Source: Steroidobacteraceae bacterium
Lineage (GTDB): Bacteria > Pseudomonadota > Gammaproteobacteria > Steroidobacterales > Steroidobacteraceae
Direction: 5' to 3'
DNA length: 64,000 nucleotides
NCBI GenBank assembly: GCA_025458905.1
Contig: JALORN010000003.1
Span: 1 to 64,000, forward strand
The notes beneath the pieces were generated by a model. The model saw nothing but the letters and a program-made list of their open reading frames with translations. It did not search any database and had not been told where the DNA came from. Shown piece by piece: positions 54,012-63,117 of the stretch (position 1 is its first letter; every line of letters begins with the position of its first letter). The position numbers and the translations under genes are program-made.

Positions 54012-56573
54012 TCAGAACCGGTAGCCGACCTCGATCGAGACGCGGCGTTCCGCGCCCGGGTGGATGAACGCGCCGCCGAACTCAGGGGCCGGGATGACCT
54101 CCTGGAGGAACTTCTCGTCGGTCACGTTCCGGCCGACCAGGGCCACCGACCAGCTGTCCGAGACGACGCCGAAGCGCGCATCCACGGTGCCGAAGCGATC
54201 GCGCTCGGCGTTGGTGTAGTTGCCGACGCCGAAGGCCACGGTGTTGTTATCCTGCGCCTGGATGACGTGGAACCACGTCGGCCCGACCAGGTTGTAGTAG
54301 GCGCTCGCCTGCAGCCGCCAGGCCTCGCCGACCGGCACGTCGAGCTCGGCGCCGAGGGTGGCGGTGTAGTCCGGCGTGTACGGCGACTCGTTGCCGACCG
54401 AGGCCGGGCGCGAGCTGTTGGCCTTGATCTCGCTGATCACGCGGCTGTAGCCGGCGACCAGGCGCAGCTCGTCGGTCACCTTGAAGTTCGCCGCGAGCTC
54501 GGCGCCCCGCAGGTTGACCTCGTCGATGTTGTTGACGACGCGCAGCAGGCCGAACTGGCCGACCAGGAACTCGAAGAACTGCATGTCGTCCACCGACGTG
54601 TAGAACAGCGCGGCCTCGAGCGACAGCCGGCGGTCGAGCAGGTTGGCCTTGAAGCCGAGTTCCGCGGCGCTGGAGCGCTCCTTCTCGTAGTCGTCACGCA
54701 CCACGACCGACCGGAACTGGGGGCGCGGGTTGGCCGCCGAGCAGTTGTTCGACTGGCCGGCCGGGCCACGGCCCGTGATGCAGTTGATGAACAGGTCGAC
54801 CGTGGCCGCGCTGCCGGTGTTGTTGAAGCCGCCGCTCTTGAAGCCGACGCCCCAGTTCGCGTACCACGTCCACTCCGCCGTCGGCTCCCAGGTGAGCGAG
54901 ACCTTGGGCTGGAACTGCGAGAACGTGCGCTCGCGGTCCGGGATGACGCCCGAGGGGTTGATCACCGGGTTCAGCGCCGGGTTCAGCGGGGCATTGCCCG
55001 TGAACACGCCATCGAACGGGTTGTAGTCGAAGAACGTGGTGCGGGCCGTGGTCGGCACCAGGTTGCTGACCTGCCGCTCCTCGGTGTCGTAGCGCAACGC
55101 GACCGCGGCCTCGACCTCGTCGGTGACGTCGTAGGCGAAGTTCGCGAAGCCTGCGTACACGTCGCTCTTGAAGTTGTCCCACACCAGCTGCTCGGTCGAG
55201 TTCGGCAGGCCACGCGGGATGAACAGCGACGGGATCACGCGCCCGGCGTTCTCCACGCCGGTGGCGATGCCGACCTCGCGGTCGATGTTGAGGTAGTAGA
55301 GGCCTGCCAGCCAGCGCAGGCGCTCGTCGCCCGACGACGCGATGCGCAGCTCGAAGCTGATGTCCTCCTGGTTGCGGACCTGGTACTGCGTGCCGTCGCA
55401 CGACGTCGCGGTGTACGGGCCGAGCACCGAGCCGGCGGGCGTCGGGCCGTAGAACTGCGGCGCCGGCGCCGAGAAGCCGGCTACGCCGTTCGGCGGCGCG
55501 GTGCGCAGCGAGTTCTGGCAGGTCGGCTCGCCCCAGAAGAAGCCGTACGTGGCGCTGGTGCCGTCGGAACCGAACTCGTTCTGGATGTCGCTGTAGAGCG
55601 TCCAGGCGGTCAGCTTGCCGAAGGACAGGTCCTGGTCCCACTTCAGCGAGACGTCGAGCGCCTCCTGGTTGTTGTACGGATCGATGTTGTTGACGAAGTT
55701 GAAGTTGTGCTGGTTCACGTCCTCGTTGAACAGCGGGTTGCGGAACGCCGCCGCCACACCGGGCACGAGGAAGTTCGCATTGAAGGCGATCGAGGCCGCC
55801 TCGACCTCGCCGTAGTGCGCCTTGAAGTCGAGGGTCGAGCTGTCGGTCGGCTCGAAGATCACGCGCGCATTGACGTTCCAGCCCTCGAAGTCGTCGACGT
55901 TGTTCTGGCGGACGAACGAGTTGAAGAAGAAGCCGTCCGTCTTGCGGTAGTCGCCCGTGATCTTCCACCCGGCGCGGTCGGTCGCCGGGCCCGACAGCAC
56001 GAACGAGCCGATCTGCGTGTTGTCCTCGCCGAAGCCGACCTTGGCCGAGCCGCCGAACTCCTCGCCAGGCTTGGTGGTCGTGACGATGATCGCGCCGGCC
56101 GCGGCATTGCGGCCGTAGATGGCGCCCTGCGGGCCCTTGACGATCTCGATCTGCTGCAGGTCGGCGTACTCGCGGTTGAACGCGGCAGGGTTGGTCTGCA
56201 GCACGCCGTCGATGATCAGCGCGAAGCTGTTCTCGGCGTCGCGCGCGCCGTTGATGCCGCGGATGTTCACCTGCGCGTCGGCGACCTCGGCGGTCTGCAC
56301 CAGCGAGACGCCCGGCGTCAGGCGGATGAAGTCGCCGGCGCGGTCGACGGCCGCGGCCTCGAGGGTGTCGGCGGTGAGCGCCGTGATCGACGCCGGCACG
56401 TCCTGCAGGTTCTCGGCGCGCTGGCGCGCGGTGGTGACGACCACTTCCTCCAGTGCCTCGCCGGCGGCGTCGGCTTCCTGCGCGAACGCGACCTGGCCCG
56501 ACGCGGAAGCCGCGGCCGCCGCCAGTGTCAGGCTGACAAAACGCGAGACCTTGCTCGCCCGGATGGTGTACAT
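54012..56573 (-). CDS. TonB-dependent outer-membrane receptor
   Basis: An 853-residue receptor for energised uptake across the outer membrane. A signal peptide (LTLAAAAASASGQVAFAQ) is followed by a TonB-box-like EEVVVTTARQRAENLQDVP and the plug (about 45-160: LTPGVSLVQTAEVADAQVNIRGI, VDGVLQTN-like DGVLQTNPAAF, and GPQGAIYGRNAAAGAI). A large beta-barrel ends with Phe (VGYRF), the outer-membrane insertion signal. The family resembles Sphingomonas/Caulobacter-type receptors for organic nutrients rather than classical siderophore receptors. It is divergent from the amidohydrolase gene, suggesting the ligand feeds the catabolic genes to the right. Confidence 0.92.
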   Translation of the reverse strand: MYTIRASKVSRFVSLTLAAAAASASGQVAFAQEADAAGEALEEVVVTTARQRAENLQDVPASITALTADTLEAAAVDRAGDFIRLTPGVSLVQTAEVADAQVNIRGINGARDAENSFALIIDGVLQTNPAAFNREYADLQQIEIVKGPQGAIYGRNAAAGAIIVTTTKPGEEFGGSAKVGFGEDNTQIGSFVLSGPATDRAGWKITGDYRKTDGFFFNSFVRQNNVDDFEGWNVNARVIFEPTDSSTLDFKAHYGEVEAASIAFNANFLVPGVAAAFRNPLFNEDVNQHNFNFVNNIDPYNNQEALDVSLKWDQDLSFGKLTAWTLYSDIQNEFGSDGTSATYGFFWGEPTCQNSLRTAPPNGVAGFSAPAPQFYGPTPAGSVLGPYTATSCDGTQYQVRNQEDISFELRIASSGDERLRWLAGLYYLNIDREVGIATGVENAGRVIPSLFIPRGLPNSTEQLVWDNFKSDVYAGFANFAYDVTDEVEAAVALRYDTEERQVSNLVPTTARTTFFDYNPFDGVFTGNAPLNPALNPVINPSGVIPDRERTFSQFQPKVSLTWEPTAEWTWYANWGVGFKSGGFNNTGSAATVDLFINCITGRGPAGQSNNCSAANPRPQFRSVVVRDDYEKERSSAAELGFKANLLDRRLSLEAALFYTSVDDMQFFEFLVGQFGLLRVVNNIDEVNLRGAELAANFKVTDELRLVAGYSRVISEIKANSSRPASVGNESPYTPDYTATLGAELDVPVGEAWRLQASAYYNLVGPTWFHVIQAQDNNTVAFGVGNYTNAERDRFGTVDARFGVVSDSWSVALVGRNVTDEKFLQEVIPAPEFGGAFIHPGAERRVSIEVGYRF

Positions 56574-56637
56574 CGATGCTTCCCCAGGATGTGGTTGGTT
56601 GCCTCGGGCTGCGACCCTGCTGCCCGCCAGCGCGCGG

Positions 56638-56643
56638 ATCCTA
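56638..56643 (-). promoter_or_regulatory. Putative -10 of the TonB receptor gene
   Basis: TAGGAT on the minus strand with TTGGTT/TTGCGC-like sequence 15-19 nt upstream. It lies about 65 nt before the receptor ATG. The exact -35 is unclear. Confidence 0.4.
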
Positions 56644-56806
56644 ACATGGGTGGCTTGGGCGCAACCAATAAGCCGCGGCAATCCGTGTTTTGTTGCCTGA
56701 AAGCTACACTTGCGCCTGCAGGCTTTGGGCAGCCCTCCTCGGCAACGGGGCTTTTGCGGCCCGAGTTCGGCATCATCGCCGCCTGTCCACGCCGAGGAGC
56801 CCGAAC

Positions 56807-57682
56807 GTGACCGTCCCTGCCATGCCTCCCGTCCCCGCGATCGACATCGTCTCCGGCATCTGGACGCAGGAGGCACTGTCGTTCCGCCCGGGCTGGCAGG
56901 AACAGTTCTTCGCAGGGAAGATGAAGTCCAAGACGGACATGGGCGGCGTCACGCTCGAGCAGCACCTCGCGCAGATGGACGCGGCGGGGATCGAACGCGC
57001 CTTCTTGTTCGCCCCGAAGGTGGGCCGCAAGGGACTGCCCGGCAGCTTCCACCTGCCCTACGAGATCGTCGCCCGCGCCGTCGAGCGATACCCGGGGCGC
57101 TTCCATGCGATGGCCGGCATCGACCCCTACGAGGGCATGAACGGCGTGCGTGCGCTGGAGGACGCGGTGCGCAACTTGGGGTTCATCGGTGCGCACGTCT
57201 ACCCGCACTGGTACGACCTGCCGCCGGACCACGCCAAGTACTATCCCTTCTACGCCAAGTGCTGCGAGCTCGGCGTGCCGATCCAGATGCAGGTCGGCCA
57301 GTCGATGGTGTACTCGAAGGAGGCACCGATGCGCAGCGTCGGCCGCCCGATCCTGCTCGACGGCATCGCCTGCGACTTCCCGGAACTGAAGCTGGTCGGC
57401 ATCCACGTCGGCATCCCCTGGACCGACGAGATGATCGCGATGGCCTGGAAGCACGAGAACGTGTTCATCGGCTCGGATGCGCACAGCCCGAAGTACTGGC
57501 CCGAGTCGTTCGTGAAGTACATCGACTCGTACGGCCAGGACAAGGTGCTGTTTGGCACCGACTTCCCCGTGCTCGGTTTCCGGCGCACGATGGACGAGGT
57601 GCTGGCTCTCGGGCTGCGCCCGGACCCGCTGCGCAAGTTCCTCCGCGACAACGCGCTGAAGGTCTACGGCATCGTGCCCTGA
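56807..57682 (+). CDS. Amidohydrolase-related metal-dependent hydrolase (amidohydrolase 2)
   Basis: A 291-residue TIM-barrel protein of the amidohydrolase_2 family, which includes decarboxylases such as ACMSD/5-carboxyvanillate decarboxylase and hydrolases. Blocks are VERYPGRFHAMAGIDPY, GFIGAHVYPHWYDLP, LVGIHVGIPWTDEM and VLFGTDFPVLGFRR, with Asp in GTDFP. The usual N-terminal HxH metal pair is replaced by IDIVSGI, so the metal site may differ. The start is GTG 56807, with GAGGAG 8 nt upstream. It diverges from the TonB receptor and probably degrades the imported compound or a product. Confidence 0.82.
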   Translation: MTVPAMPPVPAIDIVSGIWTQEALSFRPGWQEQFFAGKMKSKTDMGGVTLEQHLAQMDAAGIERAFLFAPKVGRKGLPGSFHLPYEIVARAVERYPGRFHAMAGIDPYEGMNGVRALEDAVRNLGFIGAHVYPHWYDLPPDHAKYYPFYAKCCELGVPIQMQVGQSMVYSKEAPMRSVGRPILLDGIACDFPELKLVGIHVGIPWTDEMIAMAWKHENVFIGSDAHSPKYWPESFVKYIDSYGQDKVLFGTDFPVLGFRRTMDEVLALGLRPDPLRKFLRDNALKVYGIVP

Positions 57683-57693
57683 GCAGCGTGCCG

Positions 57694-58923
57694 TCAGTCG
57701 CCGCCCTCGGCGACCGTGCCCGCGGCCTGCTCCGCCGTCATCGCCGCGCCGCTCGCGGTCAGTGCGGCCACCTGCTCGACGCTGAGGCCCGCCTCGCGCA
57801 GTACCTCCTCCGTGTGCTCGCCGAGGCGCGGCGCGTGGCGCCGGATCGAGGCGGGCGTGGAACCGAAGTTCACCGGGAACTTCGGCATCCGCAGCGTGCC
57901 CTCGGTCGGGTGCTCCACGGTCTGCCAGAACCCGGTCGCCTGCAGGTGCGGGTCGACGGCGAGATCCTCGAGGGAGTTCACGACGATCGTCGGCACGCCG
58001 GACTTGTCGAACAGGTCGAGCCACTCGCGGGTGGTCCGCGTCGCCATGATCTCGCCGGTCTTGGAGTAGGTGTCGTCGATGTTGCGGACGCGGTCGGCGA
58101 GCGTCCTGAAGCGCGGGTCGTCGATGAGCTCCGGGTGCCCGGTGAGCCTGCAGAACTTCTCCCAGTGTGCGTCGAGGTACGGCAGGATCGCGATGTAGCC
58201 GTCAACGGTCCTGTAGGGCTTGCGGTGGTGGCTCATCAGCCGCGTGTAGCCCGGCGCACCCTTGGGTGGCTCGAAGGTCATGCCCCAGAGGTGCTCGGCC
58301 ATCACGAAGTTCACCATCGTCTCGAACATCGGCACCTCGAGCTCCTGGCCCTCGCCGGTGCGCTCGCGGTTGAACAACGCGGCCAGCACGCCGTAGACGA
58401 CCGTGAGCGCCGTGGTCTTGTCCGCGACCACGGTCGGCAGGTAGCGCGGCTCGCCGAGCAGCATCTTGTTCAGCATCGCGATGCCGCTGACGGCCTGGAT
58501 CGAGTCGTCGAGCGCGCCGAGCGCACCATAGGGCCCGTGCTTCGAGTAACCGTAGGCCCCACAGTAGATGATCCGCGGGTTGACCTTCTTCAGGTCGGCG
58601 TAGTCGAGCCCGAGCTTGGTCATGACCTGCGGGCGGTTGTTGTGCACGAAGACGTCCGCGTCCTTCACGAGCGCCAGCAGCGCGTCGCGCGCGCCCGCCT
58701 TGCGCAGGTCGAGCACGAGGCTGCGCTTGTTGCGGTTGCAGGTGAGGTAGAGGGCGGACATGCCGGGGTTGCGGCTCGCCCCGAGCGTGCGGTTGCTGTC
58801 GCCGCGGGGCTGCTCGATCTTGATGACCTCCGCACCCATGTCGGCGAGCATCTGGCAGGCCCAGGGACCGAGCACGACGCTGGTCATCTCGACGATCTTC
58901 ACCCCATGCAGCGGACCTGGCAT
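57694..58923 (-). CDS. CaiB/BaiF (class III) CoA-transferase
   Basis: A 409-residue class III CoA-transferase, which moves CoA between carboxylic acids. The N-terminal block LHGVKIVEMTSVVLGPWACQMLADMGAEVIKIE has the family shape. The RNKRSLVLDLRK stretch and the catalytic-region NNRPQVMTKLGLDY follow. The domain-swapped hairpin FNRERTGEGQELEVPMFETM is seen, and the C-terminal tail is PKFPVNFGSTPASIR. It is convergent with the amidohydrolase gene. Together with the CitE-like, MaoC and dehydrogenase genes it suggests activation of a dicarboxylate as its CoA ester. The acid is unknown. Confidence 0.93.
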   Translation of the reverse strand: MPGPLHGVKIVEMTSVVLGPWACQMLADMGAEVIKIEQPRGDSNRTLGASRNPGMSALYLTCNRNKRSLVLDLRKAGARDALLALVKDADVFVHNNRPQVMTKLGLDYADLKKVNPRIIYCGAYGYSKHGPYGALGALDDSIQAVSGIAMLNKMLLGEPRYLPTVVADKTTALTVVYGVLAALFNRERTGEGQELEVPMFETMVNFVMAEHLWGMTFEPPKGAPGYTRLMSHHRKPYRTVDGYIAILPYLDAHWEKFCRLTGHPELIDDPRFRTLADRVRNIDDTYSKTGEIMATRTTREWLDLFDKSGVPTIVVNSLEDLAVDPHLQATGFWQTVEHPTEGTLRMPKFPVNFGSTPASIRRHAPRLGEHTEEVLREAGLSVEQVAALTASGAAMTAEQAAGTVAEGGD

Positions 58924-59079
58924 CGGCGGACTCCCGTTCCTGTCGAAAGTGCGGAGGATCAGGCAAAGTAGCCGCCGCCTCCGCAGGGTGGCAAGGGTAT
59001 TCCACGGCCGCCGGCACGGTGCGGCCAGAACCACGATGTGCGGCCGCGTCGCGCGACTCGGGCCGCCAGGGAGCGTCCG

Positions 59080-59790
59080 ATGTACACCAACCTGTTCCTG
59101 GTCCAGGCCCTGGTGCAGCTGCTGCTGCTCGCCTGGCTGGTGCGAATCTGGCGGCGCACCGGGCTCGCGGTCGCGCTCGCGCTGCTGGTGCCGCAGTTCG
59201 GGCTCGTCTGGGACAACCTGGTCGTCGGCCTCGGCGCCTACATCGGCTTCGGCGACTTCCTGGAGGCGATCTCCTGGCCGCGCTTCTGGATCCACTGGTT
59301 CTTCGGCGCCTGGCTGATCATCGCCTGCGGCGCGATCCTGCGGCTCGCCGGCATCCCCTGGGCGCAGCACCGCGGTGTGATGGTCGCGTTCTGCGCGCTG
59401 ACGACCGCGATGATGGTGATCGACCTGCCCTATTTCTGGACCCTGACCGAGCTGCATCCGGTCTGCGAGTTCGACCTGGTGCGCTATTCCGTGCAGGTGC
59501 CGCGCGAGGCACTGTGCCACCCGGACCAGCAGCCGGTGCCGGGACAGGGGCCGCCCATCCCGCAGATCGTCACCTGCCTCGTCGTGATCGCCAGCGGCGT
59601 CGTGCTGATGGTCAAGCGCCGCTTCCCTTGGGTGTTCGCCGGCGGCCTGCTGATGCTGCTGTCGGCGATGCCGCCGCTCAGCACCTACAAGCTCGACAAC
59701 TTCGGCGAGATCCTGATCGCCGGCGGCTGCATCTGGGGGATCGCACACTTCTCCAGCGGGCGGCGCGCGTGGGTGTCGCGGGCTGCCTGA
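59080..59790 (+). CDS. Polytopic membrane protein of unknown function
   Basis: A 236-residue protein with six to seven hydrophobic helices (LVQALVQLLLLAWLV, VALALLVPQFGLVW, WFFGAWLIIACGAIL, MVAFCALTTAMMVI, IVTCLVVIASGVVLM, AGGLLMLLSAM). Cysteines in CEFD and LCHPDQQP lie in a periplasmic-looking loop. The start ATG has AGGGAG 8 nt upstream. It precedes the EamA transporter by 15 nt and probably shares its transcript. No family is recognised. Confidence 0.65.
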   Translation: MYTNLFLVQALVQLLLLAWLVRIWRRTGLAVALALLVPQFGLVWDNLVVGLGAYIGFGDFLEAISWPRFWIHWFFGAWLIIACGAILRLAGIPWAQHRGVMVAFCALTTAMMVIDLPYFWTLTELHPVCEFDLVRYSVQVPREALCHPDQQPVPGQGPPIPQIVTCLVVIASGVVLMVKRRFPWVFAGGLLMLLSAMPPLSTYKLDNFGEILIAGGCIWGIAHFSSGRRAWVSRAA

Positions 59791-59805
59791 CGCCGGAACG
59801 AGCCC

Positions 59806-60735
59806 TTGCAGCACGACCCGCCGCGCCCCTCGCCGGGGTATCTCGTCGTCGGCGCACTGCTGGTCGCCGGCGGGGCCATGCTGTTCGCCTCCAAGGGCAT
59901 CATCGCCAAGCGGCTGTACGCGATGGACGTCGGCTTCGAGGCGCTGACGGCGATCCGCGCCGCGATCGCCATGCCGTTCTTCTGGGCGTTCGCCGCCGCC
60001 CGCGAGGGCGTGGCGATCGTGCGTGCGACACGCGGCCGCGCGGTGCTCGCAGCGGCGCTTGCGGGCTTCGTCTGCTACTACGTCGGCGCCCTGCTCGACT
60101 TCGCCGCCCTGACCATGATCGACGCCAGCATCGAGCGGGTGCTGATGTTCAGCTACCCCGCGATCGTCGTGCTGTTCGTGGCCGTCCAGCAGCGGCGTTG
60201 GCCCCAGGGCCCGGTGCTGGCCGCGGTTGCGCTGACCTACGTCGGCATCTTCCTCGCCGTGGGCGGCCTGGACCACCGCGACTTCCGCGCCGATCCCCTC
60301 GGTGTCGCCCTGGTGCTGGGCTCGGCGGTCACCTACGCGATCTACTTCATGATCGGCGCGCGCTACACCCGCGAGATCGGCAGCTCGCGCTTCACGCTGT
60401 TCGCGATGTCGGCCGCCGCCGTGGCACTGGTGCTCCACCACGTGGCCCGGCACGGCGTCGAGGTCGTCACGCGCATTCCGCCGGACGGCTGGCTGTGGCT
60501 CGCGGTGCTCGGGGTGTTCGTGATGTTCTTCCCGGCCCTGATGCAGGCCGAGGGCATGCGCCGCATCGGCGCGCAGCGCGGGGCGCTGGTGTCCACCGCC
60601 GGTCCGCCGACGACGATCCTGCTCGCCTGGCTGTTCCTCGACGAGCGGATGACGGCCTGGCAGCTCGGCGGCGTGGCCCTGATCGTCGGCGGCATCCTGG
60701 TGCTGGACCTCGCCCGCGGCGCCAGGCCCGCCTGA
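59806..60735 (+). CDS. EamA/DMT-type transporter
   Basis: A 309-residue inner-membrane transporter with ten helices, two EamA repeats of five. The first repeat starts GALLVAGGAMLFASKGIIAK and the second DPLGVALVLGSAVTYAIYFMIGARY. TAGPPTTILLAWLFLDE is the conserved end of the second repeat. The start is TTG 59806, 15 nt after the previous stop. EamA transporters export or import small metabolites; here the neighbours suggest an organic acid or intermediate. Direction is unknown. Confidence 0.85.
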   Translation: MQHDPPRPSPGYLVVGALLVAGGAMLFASKGIIAKRLYAMDVGFEALTAIRAAIAMPFFWAFAAAREGVAIVRATRGRAVLAAALAGFVCYYVGALLDFAALTMIDASIERVLMFSYPAIVVLFVAVQQRRWPQGPVLAAVALTYVGIFLAVGGLDHRDFRADPLGVALVLGSAVTYAIYFMIGARYTREIGSSRFTLFAMSAAAVALVLHHVARHGVEVVTRIPPDGWLWLAVLGVFVMFFPALMQAEGMRRIGAQRGALVSTAGPPTTILLAWLFLDERMTAWQLGGVALIVGGILVLDLARGARPA

Positions 60736-60768
60736 GCGGGCGCTGCGCGCCGCGCACCGCCGGCGCCA

Positions 60769-61698
60769 TCAGCGCGGGGCCTCCGCCGACGCCACCGCGG
60801 CCGGCGCGCCGCCGGCCTCGACCCGCGCCACCAGCGCGAGCACGCGCTGCGCCTTGTAGACGATCGGGTAGTCGATGAACTGCCCGTCGAGCTGGATCGA
60901 GGCCGACCCCTGGGCCTCGGCCTGCTCGAACGCCCGGATCACCGCGCGCGCGTGCTCGACCTCCGCCCGCGTCGGCGTGAACGTCTCGTTGCAGGGCAGC
61001 ACCTGGTCCGGGTGGATGCACAGCTTGCCCGCGAAGCCCATGCGCCGTCCGTTCTGCGCCGAGCGTCGGAAGCGCTCGATGTCCCGCACCTGGATCACGA
61101 CCGTGTCGACCGGCGGCTCGATGCCCGCGACGCGCGAAGCGTGGGCGAGCTTGGCGCGCGCGTACGCGAGTTCGTGCTCCTCGGCGGTCCACTCGAGGTC
61201 TAGGTCGTTGGTGTAGTCGCCGCCGCCGAACGCGAGCCGCCGGACGCGCGGTCCCGCCGCCGCGATCGAGGCACTCGCCTCGACGCCGCGCGCCGTCTCG
61301 ACGATCGGCATCAGGTCGAGGGTGCCGGGCCTCATCCCCGCCCGACGCTCGCACTCGCTGATGCGATCGCCGACCGCGCGCAGCTGCTCCCCCGACTCGG
61401 TCTTCGGCAGGACGATGCCGTCGAGCCACGGGCCGACCACCGCCTCGAGGTCGCCCATGCACCAGCGCGACTCGAGGGAGTTGACCCGCACGTAGCCGAG
61501 CGAGTGCCGCGGGGCCTTCATGGCGGCGGTCACCACGGCACGCGTCGCCTCCTTCTCGGCCACGGCGACGGCGTCCTCGAGGTCGAGGATCACCACGTCG
61601 GCACCCGCAGCGAACACCTTCTCGACCTTGCGGGGATGGTTGCCCGGGGCGAACAGGAAACTGCGCAGCCCCGAGGGCTGGACTCGACGACTCTCCAC
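60769..61698 (-). CDS. HpcH/HpaI aldolase/citrate-lyase beta-like (CitE-like) lyase
   Basis: A 309-residue CitE-like enzyme, probably a beta-hydroxyacyl-CoA (malyl- or citramalyl-CoA) lyase. The catalytic segments are LRSFLFAPGNHPRKVEK, VILDLEDAV, MPIVETARGVE (Glu for Mg) and FGGGDYTNDL (Asp for Mg), then GFAGKLCIHPDQV. The start GTG 61698 has GGAGG 8 nt upstream. It runs opposite to the EamA transporter and 26 nt after the GntR gene stop, so the two may be co-transcribed from the GntR side. With the MaoC hydratase it fits cleavage of a hydrated acyl-CoA. Confidence 0.88.
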   Translation of the reverse strand: MESRRVQPSGLRSFLFAPGNHPRKVEKVFAAGADVVILDLEDAVAVAEKEATRAVVTAAMKAPRHSLGYVRVNSLESRWCMGDLEAVVGPWLDGIVLPKTESGEQLRAVGDRISECERRAGMRPGTLDLMPIVETARGVEASASIAAAGPRVRRLAFGGGDYTNDLDLEWTAEEHELAYARAKLAHASRVAGIEPPVDTVVIQVRDIERFRRSAQNGRRMGFAGKLCIHPDQVLPCNETFTPTRAEVEHARAVIRAFEQAEAQGSASIQLDGQFIDYPIVYKAQRVLALVARVEAGGAPAAVASAEAPR

Positions 61699-61723
61699 TC
61701 GATGTTCCTCCGTTGCGCGGCGT

Positions 61724-62500
61724 TCAACCAGCCGTCCAGCCCTCGCCGGAGCCCCAGCCACGCCGCAGTTCGAGAGAGTAAGTGAAACGACCGGCGGGAT
61801 GCTCGGACACGGAGACCTCGAACACGCGCCGGTTGCGGCCCGTGTACCGGCGTACCACGCTGAGCGAAGGCGTGCCGGGTTCGACACCGAGCGGCCCTGC
61901 ACGATCCTCGCCGATCAGGCCGGCGAACAGATCGACGTTGACCGTCGCCACGCGCTCGTCGAAGCGTTGCTCGATCAGCTCGTAGATCGGCGGGGCCCGC
62001 CGGCCGACGGCATCGACGATGCCGGCGTACTCCGGGAGCACGTAGATGTCGGACCAGCAGATCGCCGCGCCGTTGGCCTTCAGCCGCCGGATGCTGCGGA
62101 TGCGGAACCAGCGCGTACCGGTGGTGCAGCCGAGCAGGCGCGCGGTCGCGCGGTTGGCGACGACCTCGCCCGACGACAGCAGCGCCAGCCGGCTGTCGGG
62201 GGGGTACTGCATCAGCTGCTCCGGGGAGCGCACCCGATGCACGTAGGACTCGGTCGACTCCCGCGCCGTGACCACGGTGCCCACGCCCTGCTGGCGGGCG
62301 ATCAGGCCGAGCTCCTCGAGCATGCGCAGCGCCTCGCGGACGGTGTGGCGGCTGACGCCGAAGGCCTCGCCGAGCTCGAGCTCGCCCGGCAACGTCTGGC
62401 CGATGCGCAGGCGACCGGCGCGGATCTCGCCGATCAGCTCGTCGGCGAGCTGCCGGTAGCGCGGCGGCTGCGCAGGGCGTGACTCGCGCTCTTTCCTCAT
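61724..62500 (-). CDS. GntR-family regulator (HutC-type effector domain)
   Basis: A 258-residue transcriptional regulator. The N-terminal winged helix is typical: RYRQLADELIGEIRAG, LPGELELGEAFGVSRHTVREALRMLEELGLI. The C-terminal UTRA (HutC) effector domain carries TGTRWFRIRSIRRL and ADRAGPLGVEPGTPSLSVVRRYTG-like strands. It is divergent from maoC and the dehydrogenase gene. Its likely operator TGTCCGGACA lies in the shared promoter. A longer start at 62563 is possible but would cover the operator. The ligand is probably a pathway CoA ester or acid. Confidence 0.88.
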   Translation of the reverse strand: MRKERESRPAQPPRYRQLADELIGEIRAGRLRIGQTLPGELELGEAFGVSRHTVREALRMLEELGLIARQQGVGTVVTARESTESYVHRVRSPEQLMQYPPDSRLALLSSGEVVANRATARLLGCTTGTRWFRIRSIRRLKANGAAICWSDIYVLPEYAGIVDAVGRRAPPIYELIEQRFDERVATVNVDLFAGLIGEDRAGPLGVEPGTPSLSVVRRYTGRNRRVFEVSVSEHPAGRFTYSLELRRGWGSGEGWTAG

Positions 62501-62522
62501 GACCGTCCGGGACTTCCTCGCG

Positions 62523-62551
62523 TTGACACCCGCTTCCCGGAAACCTAGCAT
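62523..62551 (+). promoter_or_regulatory. Sigma70 promoter of the MaoC-dehydrogenase pair
   Basis: TTGACA (62523-62528) and TAGCAT (62546-62551), separated by exactly 17 nt. Transcription would start about 62558, inside the GntR palindrome. Confidence 0.7.
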
Positions 62552-62552
62552 T

Positions 62553-62562
62553 TGTCCGGACA
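62553..62562. promoter_or_regulatory. Probable GntR operator palindrome
   Basis: TGTCCGGACA is a perfect 10-bp palindrome placed right after the -10 element, overlapping the predicted start point and 22 nt before the maoC ATG. Such a position suits repression by the divergently encoded GntR protein. Confidence 0.6.
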
Positions 62563-62583
62563 TTTGACCATCTCGGAGCCCGC

Positions 62584-63117
62584 ATGAGCCAGAGCGCCGT
62601 CCAGGTCGGCCCGCAGCGCTACAGGGAGTCTTTCGGCCGCCACTACGAGGACTTCGTCGTCGGCGACGTCTACGAGCACCGTCCGGGGCGCACCGTCACC
62701 CAGAACGACAACATCTGGTTCACGCTGCTGACGATGAACACCCATCCGCTGCACTTCGACGAGGAGTACGGCAAGGCATCGGAGTTCGGTCGCTGCATCG
62801 TCGCCTCCCCGCTGACCGTGGCGATCGTCGTCGGGATGAGCGTCACCGACGTCAGCCAGAAGGCGATCGCCAACCTCGGCTGGAAGGACATCCGCATGCC
62901 CGCACCGGTGTTCCCGGGCGACACGCTCTACGCGGAATCCGAGGTGCTCGACAAGCGCGACTCGGCCTCCCGGCCCACCGCGGGCATCGTCACGGTGCGC
63001 ACCATCGGGCGCAACCAGCATGGCACCGAGGTGTGCCGCTTCGAGCGGACGATCCTGGTCGCGCGCCGCGGCCACTCGGTCGACGACAAGCTGGCGCAGC
63101 AGAAGGCGCCGGCATGA
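62584..63117 (+). CDS. MaoC-family acyl-CoA dehydratase/hydratase
   Basis: A 177-residue single-hotdog (R)-specific enoyl-CoA hydratase/dehydratase. Catalytic-region motif NTHPLHFDEEYGKASEFG gives the Asp/His pair of MaoC proteins, and MPAPVFPGDTLYAESEVLDKR matches the second block. A GGAG lies 7 nt before the ATG. The stop overlaps the dehydrogenase ATG by 4 nt, so the two are translated together. In a pathway it would hydrate an unsaturated acyl-CoA such as a mesaconyl- or itaconyl-like ester. Confidence 0.92.
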   Translation: MSQSAVQVGPQRYRESFGRHYEDFVVGDVYEHRPGRTVTQNDNIWFTLLTMNTHPLHFDEEYGKASEFGRCIVASPLTVAIVVGMSVTDVSQKAIANLGWKDIRMPAPVFPGDTLYAESEVLDKRDSASRPTAGIVTVRTIGRNQHGTEVCRFERTILVARRGHSVDDKLAQQKAPA

